A stretch of DNA of 64,000 nt from Photobacterium marinum (lineage in GTDB: Bacteria > Pseudomonadota > Gammaproteobacteria > Enterobacterales > Vibrionaceae). Within the stretch, counting starts at the first letter, position 1. The number at the start of each line of letters is the position of its first letter. Under the pieces are notes generated by a model. The model was not told the DNA's origin, searched no databases, and saw only the letters and a program-made list of their open reading frames with translations. Shown here in pieces: positions 25,813-36,600 of this stretch. The stretch covers positions 1-64,000 of the forward strand of contig NZ_AMZO01000023.1 in NCBI RefSeq assembly GCF_000331515.1, given 5' to 3'. The translations under genes and the position numbers were made by a program.

Positions 25813-26601
25813 ATGGAAAGTGGCCCGGCGCGGTTGGCGGAGTCAGAACAGCGGGAGATATCAAGACTGGCTGTATTGGCCGGTCAGAGATTATTGCAAC
25901 ACGGTGCCGAGAGCACTCTGGTGATGGATGTGGCAAGGCGGTTAGGTCTGGCGTTGGGTGTCGATAGTGTGGAAGTTTCCCTTTCGGCCAGCTCAATGGT
26001 TCTGACCACTGTCAGTAATGAGCGCTGTATTACGACCGCCCGGCGTTGTCAGGATCGGGGGATCAATATGCAGGTGGTGACGGAAGTCCAGCGGGTGTGC
26101 ATTATGGCCGAACGTGGTTTGCTGGATGTTCAGGGAGTGCATGATCGCCTGTTAAAGATCCAGGCTCTGCGTTATAACCGCTTGCTGGTTATTTTCATGA
26201 TTGGCCTTTCCTGTGCTTCGTTCAGTCGCTTAGCCGGTGCAGACTGGCCGGTATTTTTCCTTACCTTTTTTGCTTCTTCTGTCGGGATGTTTGTCCGCCA
26301 GGAGATTGCTCATTGTCATTTCAACCCTCTTGTTAACTTTGGCGTTACTGCTTTTGTGACCACACTGATATCTGGCTTCGGTCAGGTCTACCAGATCGGT
26401 GAAGCTCCTTTTCTGGCAATGGCTTCTTCTGTATTGATGCTGGTTCCCGGCTTTCCGTTGATTAATGCTATTTCCGATATGGTGAAAGGTTTCGTCAATA
26501 TGGGAATCGCCCGTTGGACAATGGCCAGCCTGCTGACGTTGTCGACCAGTATGGGGATTGTCGCAGCAATGAACGTACTGGATGTATGGGGGTGGTTGTG
26601 A
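25813..26601 (+). CDS. yjjP: ThrE-family exporter, large subunit (YjjP)
   Basis: This 262-residue protein has a cytoplasmic N-terminal half ([20 protein letters not shown] and [15 protein letters not shown]) and about five hydrophobic segments after residue 120. This is the N-terminal part of ThrE, which Gram-negatives encode separately as YjjP. With YjjB it exports threonine/serine or, as reported for E. coli, succinate. ATG 25813 with AGAGGGAT upstream is used; the in-frame TTG at 25720 lies in the terminator. Its stop overlaps the next start. Confidence 0.92.
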   Translation: MESGPARLAESEQREISRLAVLAGQRLLQHGAESTLVMDVARRLGLALGVDSVEVSLSASSMVLTTVSNERCITTARRCQDRGINMQVVTEVQRVCIMAERGLLDVQGVHDRLLKIQALRYNRLLVIFMIGLSCASFSRLAGADWPVFFLTFFASSVGMFVRQEIAHCHFNPLVNFGVTAFVTTLISGFGQVYQIGEAPFLAMASSVLMLVPGFPLINAISDMVKGFVNMGIARWTMASLLTLSTSMGIVAAMNVLDVWGWL

Positions 26602-27074
26602 TGCCGATGATGGATTTCTTGCTTGCGCTGCTCAATGACATGTTTTTTGCGATGATCCCGGCAGTCGGCTTTGCCCTAGTGTTTAACGTACCGCAAAAGG
26701 CTTTGAAATATTGTGCAATCGGTGGTGCGCTGGGGCACGGTAGCCGGTTTGTCATGATGCACTGGGGCGTGCCAATCGAGTGGGCCACCTTGGGGGCATC
26801 AACTTTGGTCGGAATGATCGGGATCCACTGGTCACACCGCTTTCTCGCCCACCCGAAAGTGTTTACCGTGGCGGCAATGATCCCTATGGTCCCTGGGGTA
26901 TTTGCTTATAAAGCGATGATCGCTTTAGTGGAGATCAACCATCGTGGCTTTTCACCTGAACTGTTGGCATTGCTGGTGGAGAATGTCATCAAAGCGGTAT
27001 TTATCATCGCGGCACTTGCAATAGGGCTGGCAATGCCGGGGCTATTGTTTTATCGTCGCCGTCCTGTGGTTTAG
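26601..27074 (+). CDS. yjjB: ThrE-family exporter, small subunit (YjjB)
   Basis: This 157-residue membrane protein has five hydrophobic segments, starts [20 protein letters not shown], and has the family motif [16 protein letters not shown]. The start shares one base with the yjjP stop (TGATG), giving a length equal to E. coli YjjB. It completes the split ThrE exporter. Confidence 0.92.
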   Translation: MPMMDFLLALLNDMFFAMIPAVGFALVFNVPQKALKYCAIGGALGHGSRFVMMHWGVPIEWATLGASTLVGMIGIHWSHRFLAHPKVFTVAAMIPMVPGVFAYKAMIALVEINHRGFSPELLALLVENVIKAVFIIAALAIGLAMPGLLFYRRRPVV

Positions 27075-27091
27075 ATTTCCCGGGAGAGAAA

Positions 27092-27574
27092 ATGAAGATC
27101 AGTATGATCGCGGCGATGGCCCAAGATCGAGTGATTGGCAAAGATAATGCGATGCCGTGGCATCTGCCGGCAGATTTTGCCTGGTTCAAGCAGTCAACGC
27201 TGGGCAAGCCGATTGTGATGGGACGTAAGACGTTTGAGTCGATCGGTCGTCCATTACCGGGACGCCATAATATTGTGATCAGTCGTAACCCTGATTACAG
27301 TGCTGAAGGCGTGACCGTGGTTGCTGATATTGCAGCGGCTAAGGTTGCTGCCGGTGATGTGGAAGAGCTGATGATTATCGGTGGTGGCAGTATTTATGCG
27401 GCCTGTTTGTCGGAAGCCGATCGTTTGTATCTGACTTTTATCGATCTGAGTGTTGAAGGTGACACCCGTTTCCCTGAGTGGGGAAATGACTGGCAGGAAG
27501 TTCACAGTGAGTCTTATCAGGCGGATGAAAAAAATGCCCATGATATGCGCTTTGTTATTTTAGAGCACCAGTAA
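27092..27574 (+). CDS. folA: Dihydrofolate reductase
   Basis: This 160-residue enzyme reduces dihydrofolate to tetrahydrofolate with NADPH. The active-site Asp and surroundings AMPWHLPADFAWFK, then GKPIVMGRKTFESIGRPLPG and MIIGGGSIYA, match E. coli FolA (159 residues). GGGAGAG precedes the ATG. It follows yjjB by 17 bp and is convergent with apaH. Confidence 0.97.
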   Translation: MKISMIAAMAQDRVIGKDNAMPWHLPADFAWFKQSTLGKPIVMGRKTFESIGRPLPGRHNIVISRNPDYSAEGVTVVADIAAAKVAAGDVEELMIIGGGSIYAACLSEADRLYLTFIDLSVEGDTRFPEWGNDWQEVHSESYQADEKNAHDMRFVILEHQ

Positions 27575-27599
27575 TACTTTTATCCCCGCAAATGAATAA

Positions 27600-27630
27600 A
27601 AAGGCCTGGTCATTACCAGGCCTTTATTTT
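27600..27630. terminator. folA/apaH convergent terminator
   Basis: AAAGGCCTGGT pairs with ACCAGGCCTTT (27600-27610 with 27615-27625), with A/T tracts on both sides. It serves both converging genes. Confidence 0.85.
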
Positions 27631-27650
27631 TGATTAATCCCTATTGGCTA

Positions 27651-28472
27651 TTACTTGGCGTGAACCGGGCAGGGCTTCTCAAAGCGAGCTCCGTCTTCCC
27701 AGCGAAGCAGGGTCATGCTGTTGCCCCAGACACAGCCGGTATCCAGGCCAATCACCTGATCATTTTCATAGCCCATAAGAGCAGCCCAGTGGCCAAAGAT
27801 CACTTTTTTCTTCAGAGGCTTGGCTCGCGGGAGCTCAAACCATGGCTTGAGAGGTTGGGTATCTGGATTTTCCGGGGAAAGCTTACATTCCATATCTAAT
27901 CGCCCGTCCGGGTGACAGAAGCGCATCCGAGTCAGGGCATTAATGGTAAAGCGGTATTGTTCTATCCCTTCTAATTCCTCACTCCAGTAGTCCGGGCCAT
28001 TGCCGTACATATTCTTCAGTAGCCAAACAAAGTCGCTGCTGCGCAGACAGGTTTCGACGGTTCGGGCTTGTTTGCGTGCCGTTGGCATATCCCACTGCGG
28101 CGGGATACCGGCATGAGCCATTACAAAAGAATGTTCGGGGTGTTCGGCCAGTAGTGGCTGATGGCGTAGCCAGTCAAGTAGTTCATCGCTATCTGGGGCA
28201 TCAAGGATCGGCTGGATCTGATCGCGGCTTTTGACTTTCACCAGTCCCTGGCTGACCGCCAGCAGGTGAAGATCATGGTTGCCAAGTACCGTGGTAGCTT
28301 TGTCGCCTAGGCTTTTGACAAAGCGCAGTGTTTCCAGAGATTTGGGGCCGCGTGCCACAAGGTCGCCGGAAAGCCATAATTCATCGTTGCGGGGATCGAA
28401 TTCTGCTTGCTCAAGGAGAAAGCGGAGATCGTCAAGACAGCCTTGAATATCTCCGACAAGGTATGTGGACAT
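27651..28472 (-). CDS. apaH: Symmetrical diadenosine tetraphosphatase
   Basis: This 273-residue metallophosphatase cleaves Ap4A to two ADP and removes Np4 caps from RNA. It has the motifs GDIQG, SGDLVARGP, VLGNHDLHLL and a later MAHAGIPP. Length equals the family norm. It is the last gene of the surA-pdxA-rsmA-apaG-apaH cluster on the minus strand. Confidence 0.96.
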   Translation of the reverse strand: MSTYLVGDIQGCLDDLRFLLEQAEFDPRNDELWLSGDLVARGPKSLETLRFVKSLGDKATTVLGNHDLHLLAVSQGLVKVKSRDQIQPILDAPDSDELLDWLRHQPLLAEHPEHSFVMAHAGIPPQWDMPTARKQARTVETCLRSSDFVWLLKNMYGNGPDYWSEELEGIEQYRFTINALTRMRFCHPDGRLDMECKLSPENPDTQPLKPWFELPRAKPLKKKVIFGHWAALMGYENDQVIGLDTGCVWGNSMTLLRWEDGARFEKPCPVHAK

Positions 28473-28480
28473 GAAACGCC

Positions 28481-28858
28481 TCAGTGAAGAATATTAGGAA
28501 TAGACAGCCTGAAAGGAGCTATTTCGGCTTGGAATTTGTCACCCTGCTCATTGACCATGAGGTAGTGGCCTTGCATGACTCCCAACGGTGTTTCAATAAC
28601 GGTTCCACTGGTATAGGAGTATTCTTCGTTCGCAGAGATGACCGGTTGTTCTCCAACCACCCCTTCGCCATCAATGACCAGTTTTTTACCGTTGGCATCG
28701 GTGATTTGCCAGTGGCGGCTTAAGAGTTTTGCTTCGCCACAGCCCAGATTACAGATAGTAATTGTATACGAGAACACATAACGCTGATTTTCTGGTTCAG
28801 ACTGTTCCTCAATATAATGGGTGACTACTCTGCACTTGATTGTGGGGATTGCCTTCAT
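28481..28858 (-). CDS. apaG: ApaG domain protein
   Basis: This 125-residue immunoglobulin-like fold protein includes [26 protein letters not shown], and a Gly-rich loop [20 protein letters not shown]. The start [11 protein letters not shown] (28858) gives the family length; a 35-residue upstream extension in frame is not expected. The ribosome-binding site (GGAAG) is rather far. It lies 8 bp before apaH and 108 bp after the rsmA stop in transcription order. Biochemical role is not established. Confidence 0.92.
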   Translation of the reverse strand: MKAIPTIKCRVVTHYIEEQSEPENQRYVFSYTITICNLGCGEAKLLSRHWQITDANGKKLVIDGEGVVGEQPVISANEEYSYTSGTVIETPLGVMQGHYLMVNEQGDKFQAEIAPFRLSIPNILH

Positions 28859-28966
28859 CGTCAATGTTGTGCTTCCTTTCGTTGGCTGTCTGCCGGAGCA
28901 TCCCTGGGTTTTCTCCGGGATGTCCGGACAAACAGACTGAATAGCCACATTTGTGGCTATCAATGC

Positions 28967-29785
28967 TTATTTTGAAGCGTTATGGTTGGCATCCAGCCAG
29001 TTTGCCATCGCAACAAATTGCTCCAGAGTTAGGTTCTCAGGACGCATACCCGGGTTGATACCCAACTCTTCCAACTGTTCAGCTGTCATTAGCTGTTTGT
29101 AACAGTTACGGATTGTTTTACGACGCTGGTTGAAACCTTCACGGCATACCCGGTCTAGCCATTTAAGGTTAGTACATGGGTGAGGAAGTGTTTCATATGG
29201 CATCAGGCGAACAACCGCTGAGTCCACTTTCGGTGCCGGTTTAAAGGCCGAAGGCGGCACTTCCAGAACAGGCATCACTCTGCAGTAGTACTGCGCCATG
29301 ACAGTAAGACGGCCGTAAGCTTTGCTACCAGGACCGGCTGCCAGACGGTTAACCACTTCTTTTTGCAGCATGAAGTGCATGTCCTGCACATGCTCATGGA
29401 AGCTGAACAGGTGGAACATCAGCGGCGTTGAGATGTTGTACGGCAGGTTACCGAAAATACGCAGCTTGTTGTTTTCTTTGATCAGCTGTGTGAAGTCGAA
29501 GCGCATAGCATCGCCTTCATGGATCGTCAGCTTGCTGCCCAGATCCGGATGGTTGCGCAGGCGCTCGGCCAAGTCGCGGTCAAGCTCGATAACCGAAAAT
29601 TTGTCAACCAGTTTGCCCACCGGCTCGGTGATTGCACCCAGGCCCGGGCCGATTTCAACCAGGTTCTGGCCCGGCTTAGGATTGATTGATGATACGATGC
29701 CGTCAATGATGTACGGATCATTCAAAAAGTTCTGGCCAAAGCGCTTACGGGCGCGGTGACCTAAGTGAACTTGATCGCTGCTCAT
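28967..29785 (-). CDS. rsmA: 16S rRNA dimethyladenosine transferase
   Basis: This 272-residue SAM methyltransferase (KsgA) dimethylates A1518 and A1519 of 16S rRNA late in 30S assembly. The start [23 protein letters not shown] loop [13 protein letters not shown] and catalytic [12 protein letters not shown] are intact. Its start overlaps the pdxA stop by 4 nt. Confidence 0.97.
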   Translation of the reverse strand: MSSDQVHLGHRARKRFGQNFLNDPYIIDGIVSSINPKPGQNLVEIGPGLGAITEPVGKLVDKFSVIELDRDLAERLRNHPDLGSKLTIHEGDAMRFDFTQLIKENNKLRIFGNLPYNISTPLMFHLFSFHEHVQDMHFMLQKEVVNRLAAGPGSKAYGRLTVMAQYYCRVMPVLEVPPSAFKPAPKVDSAVVRLMPYETLPHPCTNLKWLDRVCREGFNQRRKTIRNCYKQLMTAEQLEELGINPGMRPENLTLEQFVAMANWLDANHNASK

Positions 29786-30774
29786 GTCTGTTTTTCTACC
29801 AATTCAAGGGCGTGCGATAGCGCTGTCCAAAGGCTACCGGTATCCGCCTGTCCGGTACCTGCAAGTTCCAGTGCGGTACCATGATCTACTGAAGTTCTGA
29901 TAAAGGGCAGGCCTAACGTAATGTTGACTGATTTGCCAAAGCCTTTGAATTTAAGCACTGGCAGCCCTTGATCGTGATACATAGCCAATACTGTATCAGC
30001 ATCGGCCAGATATTTATCCTGGAAGATGGTATCTGCCGGCAACGGGCCGAACAGTTTCATCCCTTCTTCCTGACGAAGCTGGTCAAGGGCTGGGGTGATC
30101 ACTTCGATCTCTTCCTTACCAAGACAACCGTCTTCGCCGGCATGCGGGTTCAATCCACATACATAAATTTTCGGTTGCTCGATCCCGAATTTGCTGACGA
30201 GATCGGCATGCAGGATGCGGATGATTTGCTGCAGCCGCTCTGCGGTAATCGCTTTTGATACGTACGCCAGCGGGATATGCGTGGTCACCAGTGCGACCCG
30301 CAAACCTTCAGTGGCCAGCATCATAACAACCTGCGCGGTGTTTGACTGCTGGGCAAAAAATTCGGTATGCCCGCTGAATGAAACTCCGGCACGGTTGATA
30401 ATCCCTTTATGTACCGGACCTGTTACAACTGCGGCAAATTCACCACTCATACAGCCTTGTGTGGCACGGCTCAGGGTATCGAGTACATAGTGGCCGTTCT
30501 GCTCATTGAGCTCGCCCGGTATCACTGGCGCTTTCAGTTTACAGTCAGTGATAACCAGTGTCCCTGCTTTGTGAGGCTGGGGCGGTCGGGCTGGGTCGTA
30601 TTCTATGACATCCAGCGGCAACCCTAGCTGGGCTGCTCGTTCTACCATAAGCTGAGAGCTGGCACAAATGACCAGTTCATGTGGCCAGTCTTCCTGGGCC
30701 ATGGCGAGCACGAGATCAGGACCGATCCCTGCCGGCTCACCCGGGGTGATTGCGATACGTTTAACCTTGATCAT
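29782..30774 (-). CDS. pdxA: 4-hydroxythreonine-4-phosphate dehydrogenase
   Basis: This 330-residue enzyme of pyridoxal phosphate synthesis starts [20 protein letters not shown]. Metal and substrate residues are in [19 protein letters not shown] and [15 protein letters not shown]. The ATG at 30774 lies inside the 3' end of surA (14-nt overlap), which supports it over the upstream in-frame start at 30876. Confidence 0.96.
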   Translation of the reverse strand: MIKVKRIAITPGEPAGIGPDLVLAMAQEDWPHELVICASSQLMVERAAQLGLPLDVIEYDPARPPQPHKAGTLVITDCKLKAPVIPGELNEQNGHYVLDTLSRATQGCMSGEFAAVVTGPVHKGIINRAGVSFSGHTEFFAQQSNTAQVVMMLATEGLRVALVTTHIPLAYVSKAITAERLQQIIRILHADLVSKFGIEQPKIYVCGLNPHAGEDGCLGKEEIEVITPALDQLRQEEGMKLFGPLPADTIFQDKYLADADTVLAMYHDQGLPVLKFKGFGKSVNITLGLPFIRTSVDHGTALELAGTGQADTGSLWTALSHALELVEKQT

Positions 30775-32065
30775 TATCGTCTTCCGGCTGTTCGATATAG
30801 GCACCGGCACGCAGTTCCTGTAGCCATGCCTGGGCCTCTTCGTTAAATTTACGGCTGAATAGAATACGGTAGGCACGGTTCTTCACTGCCGCATCGGTAC
30901 GGTCGACATCACGGCGCTTCAGCACTTCGACGATATGCCAGCCGTGAACAGTTTTGAATGGTTCACTGATAGTACCGACAGGCAAGGTTTCAACCTTGTC
31001 TTTAAATTCTGGAACATAGATGTCAGGTGTTTGCCAGCCCAGTTCACCGCCGTTTGCGGCAGAGCCCGGATCGGCACTTAGCGCCTGAGCTGCATCGGCA
31101 AAGTTCTGATCACCTTTCAGGATTGCCTGACGGGTTTGCTCCAACTGACGTTGCGCACCTTCATCACTCAGGATCACTGAAGTTTTCAGCAGGATGTGGC
31201 GTGCTTTTACTTCAGTAACAGAAATGGTTTCCAGCCCCTGAACATCATTGATTTTCAGGATGTGGTAGCCAACGCCACTGCGGAACGGGCCGATAATGGC
31301 CCCTTTGCCGTTGGATTTAATTTGGTCGGCAAAGATGGTTGGCATCTCTTCTTCGCGCATCCAGCCCCATTCACCACCTTGAAGGGCTTTAGGGCCTTTG
31401 GAGTAACTGTATGCAAGGTTGGCAAAGTCGGCCCCGCCTCTGAGTTCTTTTACCAGTTCTTGGGCCTGATTCAGAACTTCGTCACGCTGAACTGCTGTCG
31501 CATCTTCACCAATGCGTAGCTGAATGTGACTAACACTGTATTTTACACCTTGCTGGGTTTGTTTATTCAGTTGTTCTGCCAGCGTTTCAACTTCTTGCGG
31601 CAGGATGTTGATGCGGCGACGAACCTGAATGGTACGTGCTTCGCTGGCTGTCATGTCTCGGCGCATCTGTTCACGGAACATCGCATAGCTCAGCCCGTTG
31701 TCAGCCAGCATTTGCTGTAGCTGAGGTACAGTCATCTGACGTTCTTTGGCTAGCTGTGAAATCGCCTGGTCCAGGCGAGTATCGTCAATACGGATCCCGA
31801 ACTGTTCTGCCTGCTGAAGCTGAAGTGTTTCAATGATCAGCTTCTCCATCACCTGCTCAGTCAGAATATCGTTAGAAGGTAGTGGCTGGTTTTGGCTGGC
31901 AGCATTCATCTGAACTGTTTTCAGCATTGCGTCGACATCACTTTGCAGGATCACACTGTCATTGACGATGGTGACAACTTTATCGAGCTCCTGTGGGGCA
32001 GCAAAGCTGCTGGCTGTCAGGCTCAGTAATGTCAGGCCTAACAGAGAAGACTTCCACTTTTTCAT
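30761..32065 (-). CDS. surA: Periplasmic chaperone / peptidyl-prolyl isomerase SurA
   Basis: This 434-residue periplasmic chaperone carries outer-membrane proteins to the BAM complex. A signal peptide ([20 protein letters not shown], then FAA) is followed by the N-terminal chaperone domain and two parvulin domains (about 175-275 and 285-385; [18 protein letters not shown]). ATG 32065 is used because GGAAAG precedes it and gives a proper signal peptide. It sits directly downstream of lptD, its best-known client. Confidence 0.96.
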   Translation of the reverse strand: MKKWKSSLLGLTLLSLTASSFAAPQELDKVVTIVNDSVILQSDVDAMLKTVQMNAASQNQPLPSNDILTEQVMEKLIIETLQLQQAEQFGIRIDDTRLDQAISQLAKERQMTVPQLQQMLADNGLSYAMFREQMRRDMTASEARTIQVRRRINILPQEVETLAEQLNKQTQQGVKYSVSHIQLRIGEDATAVQRDEVLNQAQELVKELRGGADFANLAYSYSKGPKALQGGEWGWMREEEMPTIFADQIKSNGKGAIIGPFRSGVGYHILKINDVQGLETISVTEVKARHILLKTSVILSDEGAQRQLEQTRQAILKGDQNFADAAQALSADPGSAANGGELGWQTPDIYVPEFKDKVETLPVGTISEPFKTVHGWHIVEVLKRRDVDRTDAAVKNRAYRILFSRKFNEEAQAWLQELRAGAYIEQPEDDNDQG

Positions 32066-32132
32066 ACATCTTTCCATTTAGCGCTGTTGCGCGTTAAATC
32101 ACGGCTGCCGCAGCCAGGCTACGGCAGATATA

Positions 32133-34499
32133 TTAGTTGTTGAGATAGAACGGACGGCCGTAGGCAATAGCGTTACCTCCACTGTCTGCGGAGGTTGCAC
32201 CAACAGGTGGTACACCGGCTAGCCCCAACAGGCTGAACGAGATACTAAAGTTCTGTTCATATTCTGCCGGGTCACTGTTAACGTTGACACGAGATTTCAG
32301 GTATTCGTTGTAACCCAGGCTGATCATCCAACAGGCAGAGCGGTAGTTTAGAGAGATCTGGCCTTCCAGCATCTGGTTTTCGGTCAGATCATGGTAGTAG
32401 TCACCGCGCAGGCTCAGGCCACCATATACAGGGAATCCGGTTGAGAAGCCCAGTTGTGAAATACCGTCTTCTGTGTATTTGTCGATATCTTGGTTATCGT
32501 TACCAAGGGTTTCGATAATGTAGTCCTTGGAGACAAAACGGTAATTTAGCTGGGTATACAGGCTGCCCTCACGGTACTCCACCGCAGCGTTAGCAAACTG
32601 CATATCCTGTTTACTGGCGTCATACTGTAATCCACCGTGGAAGAACAGCCAGTCATCGTAATTGAAGTCAGATTCCAGTGCGGTCGCAGAGTAGTTCGGT
32701 GTCGACTCATTTGCTTCGTTCAGATTGCGGCCTGAATCGTTCAGGTAGAAAATCTGACCGATAGCCAGGTTGAAGCGCTCAACAAACTCGCTGTCGAAGT
32801 AGCGAGTAGTTGCACCAACGGTAAACTGGTTAGCAGCTGCGATTCGATCAACGCTGGAATAGCGTTTGTCACGGAACAGGCCGTAGTAATCCGTTTGCAG
32901 CAGAGTTGTGTCATAGCTACTGAAAATGGCTTGCTGCTCAACGTCTTTAACGAACAGGTACTGGATTTGTGGTTCCAAACTCTGGGTATAGTCGTCGCCC
33001 CACAACAGGGTATTTCGCTCGAAGTACAGGCCACTGTGAATACGAATGCTTGGGACCGTTCGTGATGTGGTTTCTTCCAGCGTTTCCAGCCCGTTTACAG
33101 TCGGGTCAAAATCCTGATTGTAGTAGGTATACATCAGCTTGGCTTCGGATGTAATTGACCACCACGGTGTGGCGTAAGGCAGCGTTAACGTCGGCTCCAG
33201 ATGGACACGGTCTGCTGACGGCTTGTCAATTGCATCGTTCTCAAAACGGCTAATATGACTTAACAGGTTGAAATCCAGACCGTAAGGCATCTCCGGACGG
33301 TAGTAGTTAAACTCCAATTGCGGAAGCAGGCGGTAGTTTGATGAACCGCCCGGGGTTAATGACTGGAAGTTACGTACCCGCAGGGTTGAGTCCCAGTTAA
33401 GATCACGATAAGAAACTTCGCCTGTTTGAAGCAGGTTATTGTCTTCACGCTCACCGATATTAGAGTCGATATCCGAGAAATAGGTTACATCACTGACCTT
33501 GCTGTAATCGACACTGAATAGCCAGTGCTCATTGTACATTCCATTGTGAGACCAGTTATAGCCCCAGCGGGAGTCCTCGTCTGTTGCCTTCTGATCATTC
33601 CCCAGATATTCGCCTTTGAGGGAGCCTTCGCCCAGATTGGTCAGATAACGAAATTCTGAGTTGAGCTGAAGGCCACGATTACTCATGTACTTCGGTGTAA
33701 TCGTCATGTCGTAGTTTGGTGCCATGTTCCAGTAGAACGGCGTTTCCAGTTCGAAACCGTCACGAGTACCGTAACTGATCGATGGATACAGGAAGCCAGT
33801 CAGACGTTCATCTCCGACAGGAACCCGAAGGTACGGTAAGTAAAGTACTGGTACATCGACTACTTCAAAGCGTGCGTTATAAAGGTCGGCAAACGGAGAA
33901 TCACTTTCGCGTTCGATGCTGGTGGCTGAAAACAGCCAGCTTTTGTCTCCTGGCGGACAGGTTGTATAAGTGCCGTTTTTCAGTCGGTAATAAGCAATGC
34001 CGTTTTTGGTTACCCGCTCTGCTTCACCACGCCCAGCTTCACAGGTCATGTTGTAGACCGCATTGTCCATCTCTGAATCTTCGGTATCCAGGTTGCTCTG
34101 GATGCGGTCAGAGTAGACTTCGATGGTACCGTCATGGAAGTAGACATTACCTTCAGCAGTAACAATGTTCTCAGGTTGGTGCAGAGTTGCCGTATCAGCC
34201 GCAACAGTTCGGTTGCCTTGTTGCAGCAGGACATCTCCGGAATAAGTTACTTTCTGGTTTGGTTTGGCTTCAGCTTTATCAGCTGAAACTGTGATCGGCT
34301 CGTTATTTGGATCTGCTGGCATATCCTGAGGGGCGATACAGGTCCCGCGGACCAGTTCAAGTTCGCTTTGGGTGTCATTGACAGCCTCTGACTCATCATT
34401 GACGTTTTCGCTCATTGCAGGAATTTCATAAGCCATCGCGGGGCCATAAAGCGCGAGGCTAATCATGGTGGCCAGTAAGCTGCGGGACGTTAATGACAT
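32133..34499 (-). CDS. lptD: LPS-assembly outer-membrane protein LptD
   Basis: This 788-residue protein inserts lipopolysaccharide into the outer leaflet together with LptE. The signal peptide ends after AMA (MSLTSRSLLATMISLALYGP). The periplasmic OstA/LptA-like domain spans about 65-190 (ITVSADKAEAKPNQKVTYSG). The C-terminal barrel has GYNEYLKSRVNVNSD. Cys occur in RGTCIAPQ, NMTCEAG, TYTTCPPG and RSACWMIS, enough for the two disulfides that activate LptD, although the adjacent Cys-Cys pair of E. coli is not present. Confidence 0.96.
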   Translation of the reverse strand: MSLTSRSLLATMISLALYGPAMAYEIPAMSENVNDESEAVNDTQSELELVRGTCIAPQDMPADPNNEPITVSADKAEAKPNQKVTYSGDVLLQQGNRTVAADTATLHQPENIVTAEGNVYFHDGTIEVYSDRIQSNLDTEDSEMDNAVYNMTCEAGRGEAERVTKNGIAYYRLKNGTYTTCPPGDKSWLFSATSIERESDSPFADLYNARFEVVDVPVLYLPYLRVPVGDERLTGFLYPSISYGTRDGFELETPFYWNMAPNYDMTITPKYMSNRGLQLNSEFRYLTNLGEGSLKGEYLGNDQKATDEDSRWGYNWSHNGMYNEHWLFSVDYSKVSDVTYFSDIDSNIGEREDNNLLQTGEVSYRDLNWDSTLRVRNFQSLTPGGSSNYRLLPQLEFNYYRPEMPYGLDFNLLSHISRFENDAIDKPSADRVHLEPTLTLPYATPWWSITSEAKLMYTYYNQDFDPTVNGLETLEETTSRTVPSIRIHSGLYFERNTLLWGDDYTQSLEPQIQYLFVKDVEQQAIFSSYDTTLLQTDYYGLFRDKRYSSVDRIAAANQFTVGATTRYFDSEFVERFNLAIGQIFYLNDSGRNLNEANESTPNYSATALESDFNYDDWLFFHGGLQYDASKQDMQFANAAVEYREGSLYTQLNYRFVSKDYIIETLGNDNQDIDKYTEDGISQLGFSTGFPVYGGLSLRGDYYHDLTENQMLEGQISLNYRSACWMISLGYNEYLKSRVNVNSDPAEYEQNFSISFSLLGLAGVPPVGATSADSGGNAIAYGRPFYLNN

Positions 34500-34699
34500 C
34501 TAATTAAACTTTCCTGTATTCGTTTTTCAGCGCTATAAATGGATTTCGACTTGGATTGAGCCTGCTTTTTACAAGCTTTCCGGATAAATGACAGCTATGA
34601 TAATGCAATTTCTACCCGACGGCATCTTTTCAGGTTATTGTATCGGGTTTGAACCATTATAAATATTGCTAAATTTAGCAAATTACCAGAGAGTCGAGA

Positions 34700-35551
34700 A
34701 TGCAGGTTTGGGGTAAGATTTTAGGCGCATTTTTTGGTTTCCTCCTTGGTGGCCCGTTTGGTTTGTTGTTAGGCCTCTTTTTGGGGCATAAGTTCGATAA
34801 GGCAACGACAAATATTTATTATGGCGGTGGATTTGGCGGTTTTGGTGCCAGCCGTGCCAGCAACGCCGAGCGTCAGGCTGAGTTTTTCCATGCCGGTTTT
34901 GCGGTGATGGGGCATTTGGCTAAGTCAAAAGGCCGGGTAACGGAAGAAGAAATCCGGGTAGCCAGTGCCATTATGGACCAGATGGGGTTGCACGGAGTGC
35001 CTCGTCGCCAGGCACAGAATGCATTTCGTGACGGTAAAGAAGAAGACTTTCCGCTGCAGGAAGTGTTGACTAAGGTCAGAATGAGCTGCTCTGGCCGTGT
35101 TGATTTACTGCAGATTTTTCTTGAGCTGCAAATCCGTGCGGCTTATGCCGACGGTAACCTGCATCCCAACGAGCGTCAGCTGTTGTATGTGATTGCTCGT
35201 GGTATCGGATTTTCTGATCGTCAACTTGAACAGCGTCTGCATATGCATGAAGCGGCTTTCCGTTTCCAGCAGGGCGGCTTTCACCAACAGTATCAGCAGC
35301 AAGGACAGGGCACATTTCGGAAGGCTCCGACGCGGGATCAGCTGGCGGATGCTTATGAGCTGCTGGGAATTAAGTCCACCGCTTCGGCTCAGGAATTGAA
35401 ACGGGCATACCGTAAGCTGATGAATGAGCACCATCCGGATAAGCTGGCAGCCAAAGGTTTGCCGCCGGAGATGATGGAGCTGGCGAAGCAGAAAACCCAA
35501 GAGCTACAAGCTGCTTATGATCTGATCCGTAAGGAAAAAGGGTTTAAATAA
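34700..35551 (+). CDS. djlA: Membrane-anchored DnaJ-like co-chaperone DjlA
   Basis: This 283-residue protein has one N-terminal Gly-rich transmembrane segment (LGAFFGFLLGGPFGLLLGLF), a TerB-like helical middle (about 60-180), and a C-terminal J domain with HPD in NEHHPDKLAAKG. It stimulates DnaK and affects envelope stress signalling in E. coli. It is divergent from lptD across 200 bp, the conserved arrangement. Confidence 0.95.
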   Translation: MQVWGKILGAFFGFLLGGPFGLLLGLFLGHKFDKATTNIYYGGGFGGFGASRASNAERQAEFFHAGFAVMGHLAKSKGRVTEEEIRVASAIMDQMGLHGVPRRQAQNAFRDGKEEDFPLQEVLTKVRMSCSGRVDLLQIFLELQIRAAYADGNLHPNERQLLYVIARGIGFSDRQLEQRLHMHEAAFRFQQGGFHQQYQQQGQGTFRKAPTRDQLADAYELLGIKSTASAQELKRAYRKLMNEHHPDKLAAKGLPPEMMELAKQKTQELQAAYDLIRKEKGFK

Positions 35552-35568
35552 GCTCGAATAGTTTTAGT

Positions 35569-35612
35569 GACGAGTATTGAGTGGTGAAGTTCTCGCTACT
35601 CGTCTCTCTATC
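35569..35612 (+). terminator. djlA terminator-like hairpin of a recurrent type
   Basis: GACGAGTA (35569-35576) pairs with TACTCGTC (35597-35604), followed by TCTCTATCCCC. The 3' arm and tail CTCGTCTCTCTAT are the same as in the hairpin after the PIN-PhoH gene at 42141-42180. Confidence 0.5.
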
Positions 35613-35632
35613 CCCATGCTATTTTCTTATGG

Positions 35633-36586
35633 CTAAACGATATTCTGCGGCTTCCCTTCGGCAAATTTGTTGATGTTGTCTATAAGCTGGTTGGCCAGCG
35701 TCTGTATTGCGGAATCTGACCCCCAAGCCACATGAGGTGTTAGCAGCAGGTTCGGCAGATGCACATTAGCGAGCAGCGGATTGGTCTTATCAGCCGGCTC
35801 CTGAGTAAAGACGTCTGTTCCGGCTCCGCCAATCTCCCCGTCTTTCAGGGCATCAACCAAAGCTTGCTCGTCAACCAAGCCTCCCCGACCAGTATTGATT
35901 AACAGGCCGGACGGTTTCATCCGTTGCAGTTCTTCTTTGCCTATCAGGTTCGTCGTTTCTGCCGTTAACGGGCAGTGCAGCGTCAGCACATCTGCTTGTT
36001 CCAGCACGTCTTCAAACGAAGTATAACCGTCCCGACAACTATTTTTCCCCTTACGCTCGGCAAACAGCACTTGCATTCCCAGTGCCCGTCCCAGCTTGGC
36101 AACTGCTTGGCCCAGGCTACCGCTGCCGATAACGCCCAATGTTGAGCCATTAATATCACCAATCGGATGGGTAAAGAAACAGAACTGTTTTTCCTGCTGC
36201 CAGACACCGGCTTTAATGTCGTTGTGATAGCCCATGAGGTTTCGTCGCAGGGCAAACATCATCGCGATGACATGCTCCGGGACAGAATCGGTGGCATAAC
36301 CGCGGATATTGCAAACTGTGATCTTGTTTTGATGACAGTAATCCAGGTCGACATTATTGGTGCCGGTAGCAGAGATGGCGATCATCTTAAGCTTGGGTAG
36401 TTGGCGGAGGGTGGCGGCATCAAGGATGACTTTGTTGCTGATCGCAATGCTAGCCTGTTGCAGCCGTTCAATAACCTGTTCAGGCTTGGTTGCCGGATAT
36501 TCCTGCCACAGATGTTCAAAGTCGGGATGAGGGATTTGAATATGAGCCGGGATGGTCGCCCGATCAAGAAAGACAATAGTTTCCAT
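35633..36586 (-). CDS. D-2-hydroxyacid dehydrogenase (glycerate dehydrogenase-like)
   Basis: This 317-residue NAD(P)-dependent dehydrogenase has the Rossmann motif GVIGSGSLGQAVAKLG, catalytic Arg in NTGRGGLVDEQAL, Glu in the region GAGTDVFTQEP, and His in LLTPHVAWGS. It reduces a 2-keto acid such as hydroxypyruvate or glyoxylate; HprA-like members fit best. The start METIVFLDRA (36586) matches the family, although a GTG at 36631 with AAAGG upstream is in frame. The upstream inverted repeat at 36601-36644 would then be leader or coding. Confidence 0.88.
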   Translation of the reverse strand: METIVFLDRATIPAHIQIPHPDFEHLWQEYPATKPEQVIERLQQASIAISNKVILDAATLRQLPKLKMIAISATGTNNVDLDYCHQNKITVCNIRGYATDSVPEHVIAMMFALRRNLMGYHNDIKAGVWQQEKQFCFFTHPIGDINGSTLGVIGSGSLGQAVAKLGRALGMQVLFAERKGKNSCRDGYTSFEDVLEQADVLTLHCPLTAETTNLIGKEELQRMKPSGLLINTGRGGLVDEQALVDALKDGEIGGAGTDVFTQEPADKTNPLLANVHLPNLLLTPHVAWGSDSAIQTLANQLIDNINKFAEGKPQNIV

Positions 36587-36600
36587 ACGGTTGGCTTTTG

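Noticed and set aside
32133..34499. LptD as unusual because it lacks the adjacent C-terminal Cys pair
   Set aside because: Four cysteines are still present and could form two disulfides, and variation in Cys placement among LptD proteins is known. There was not enough to call it abnormal.
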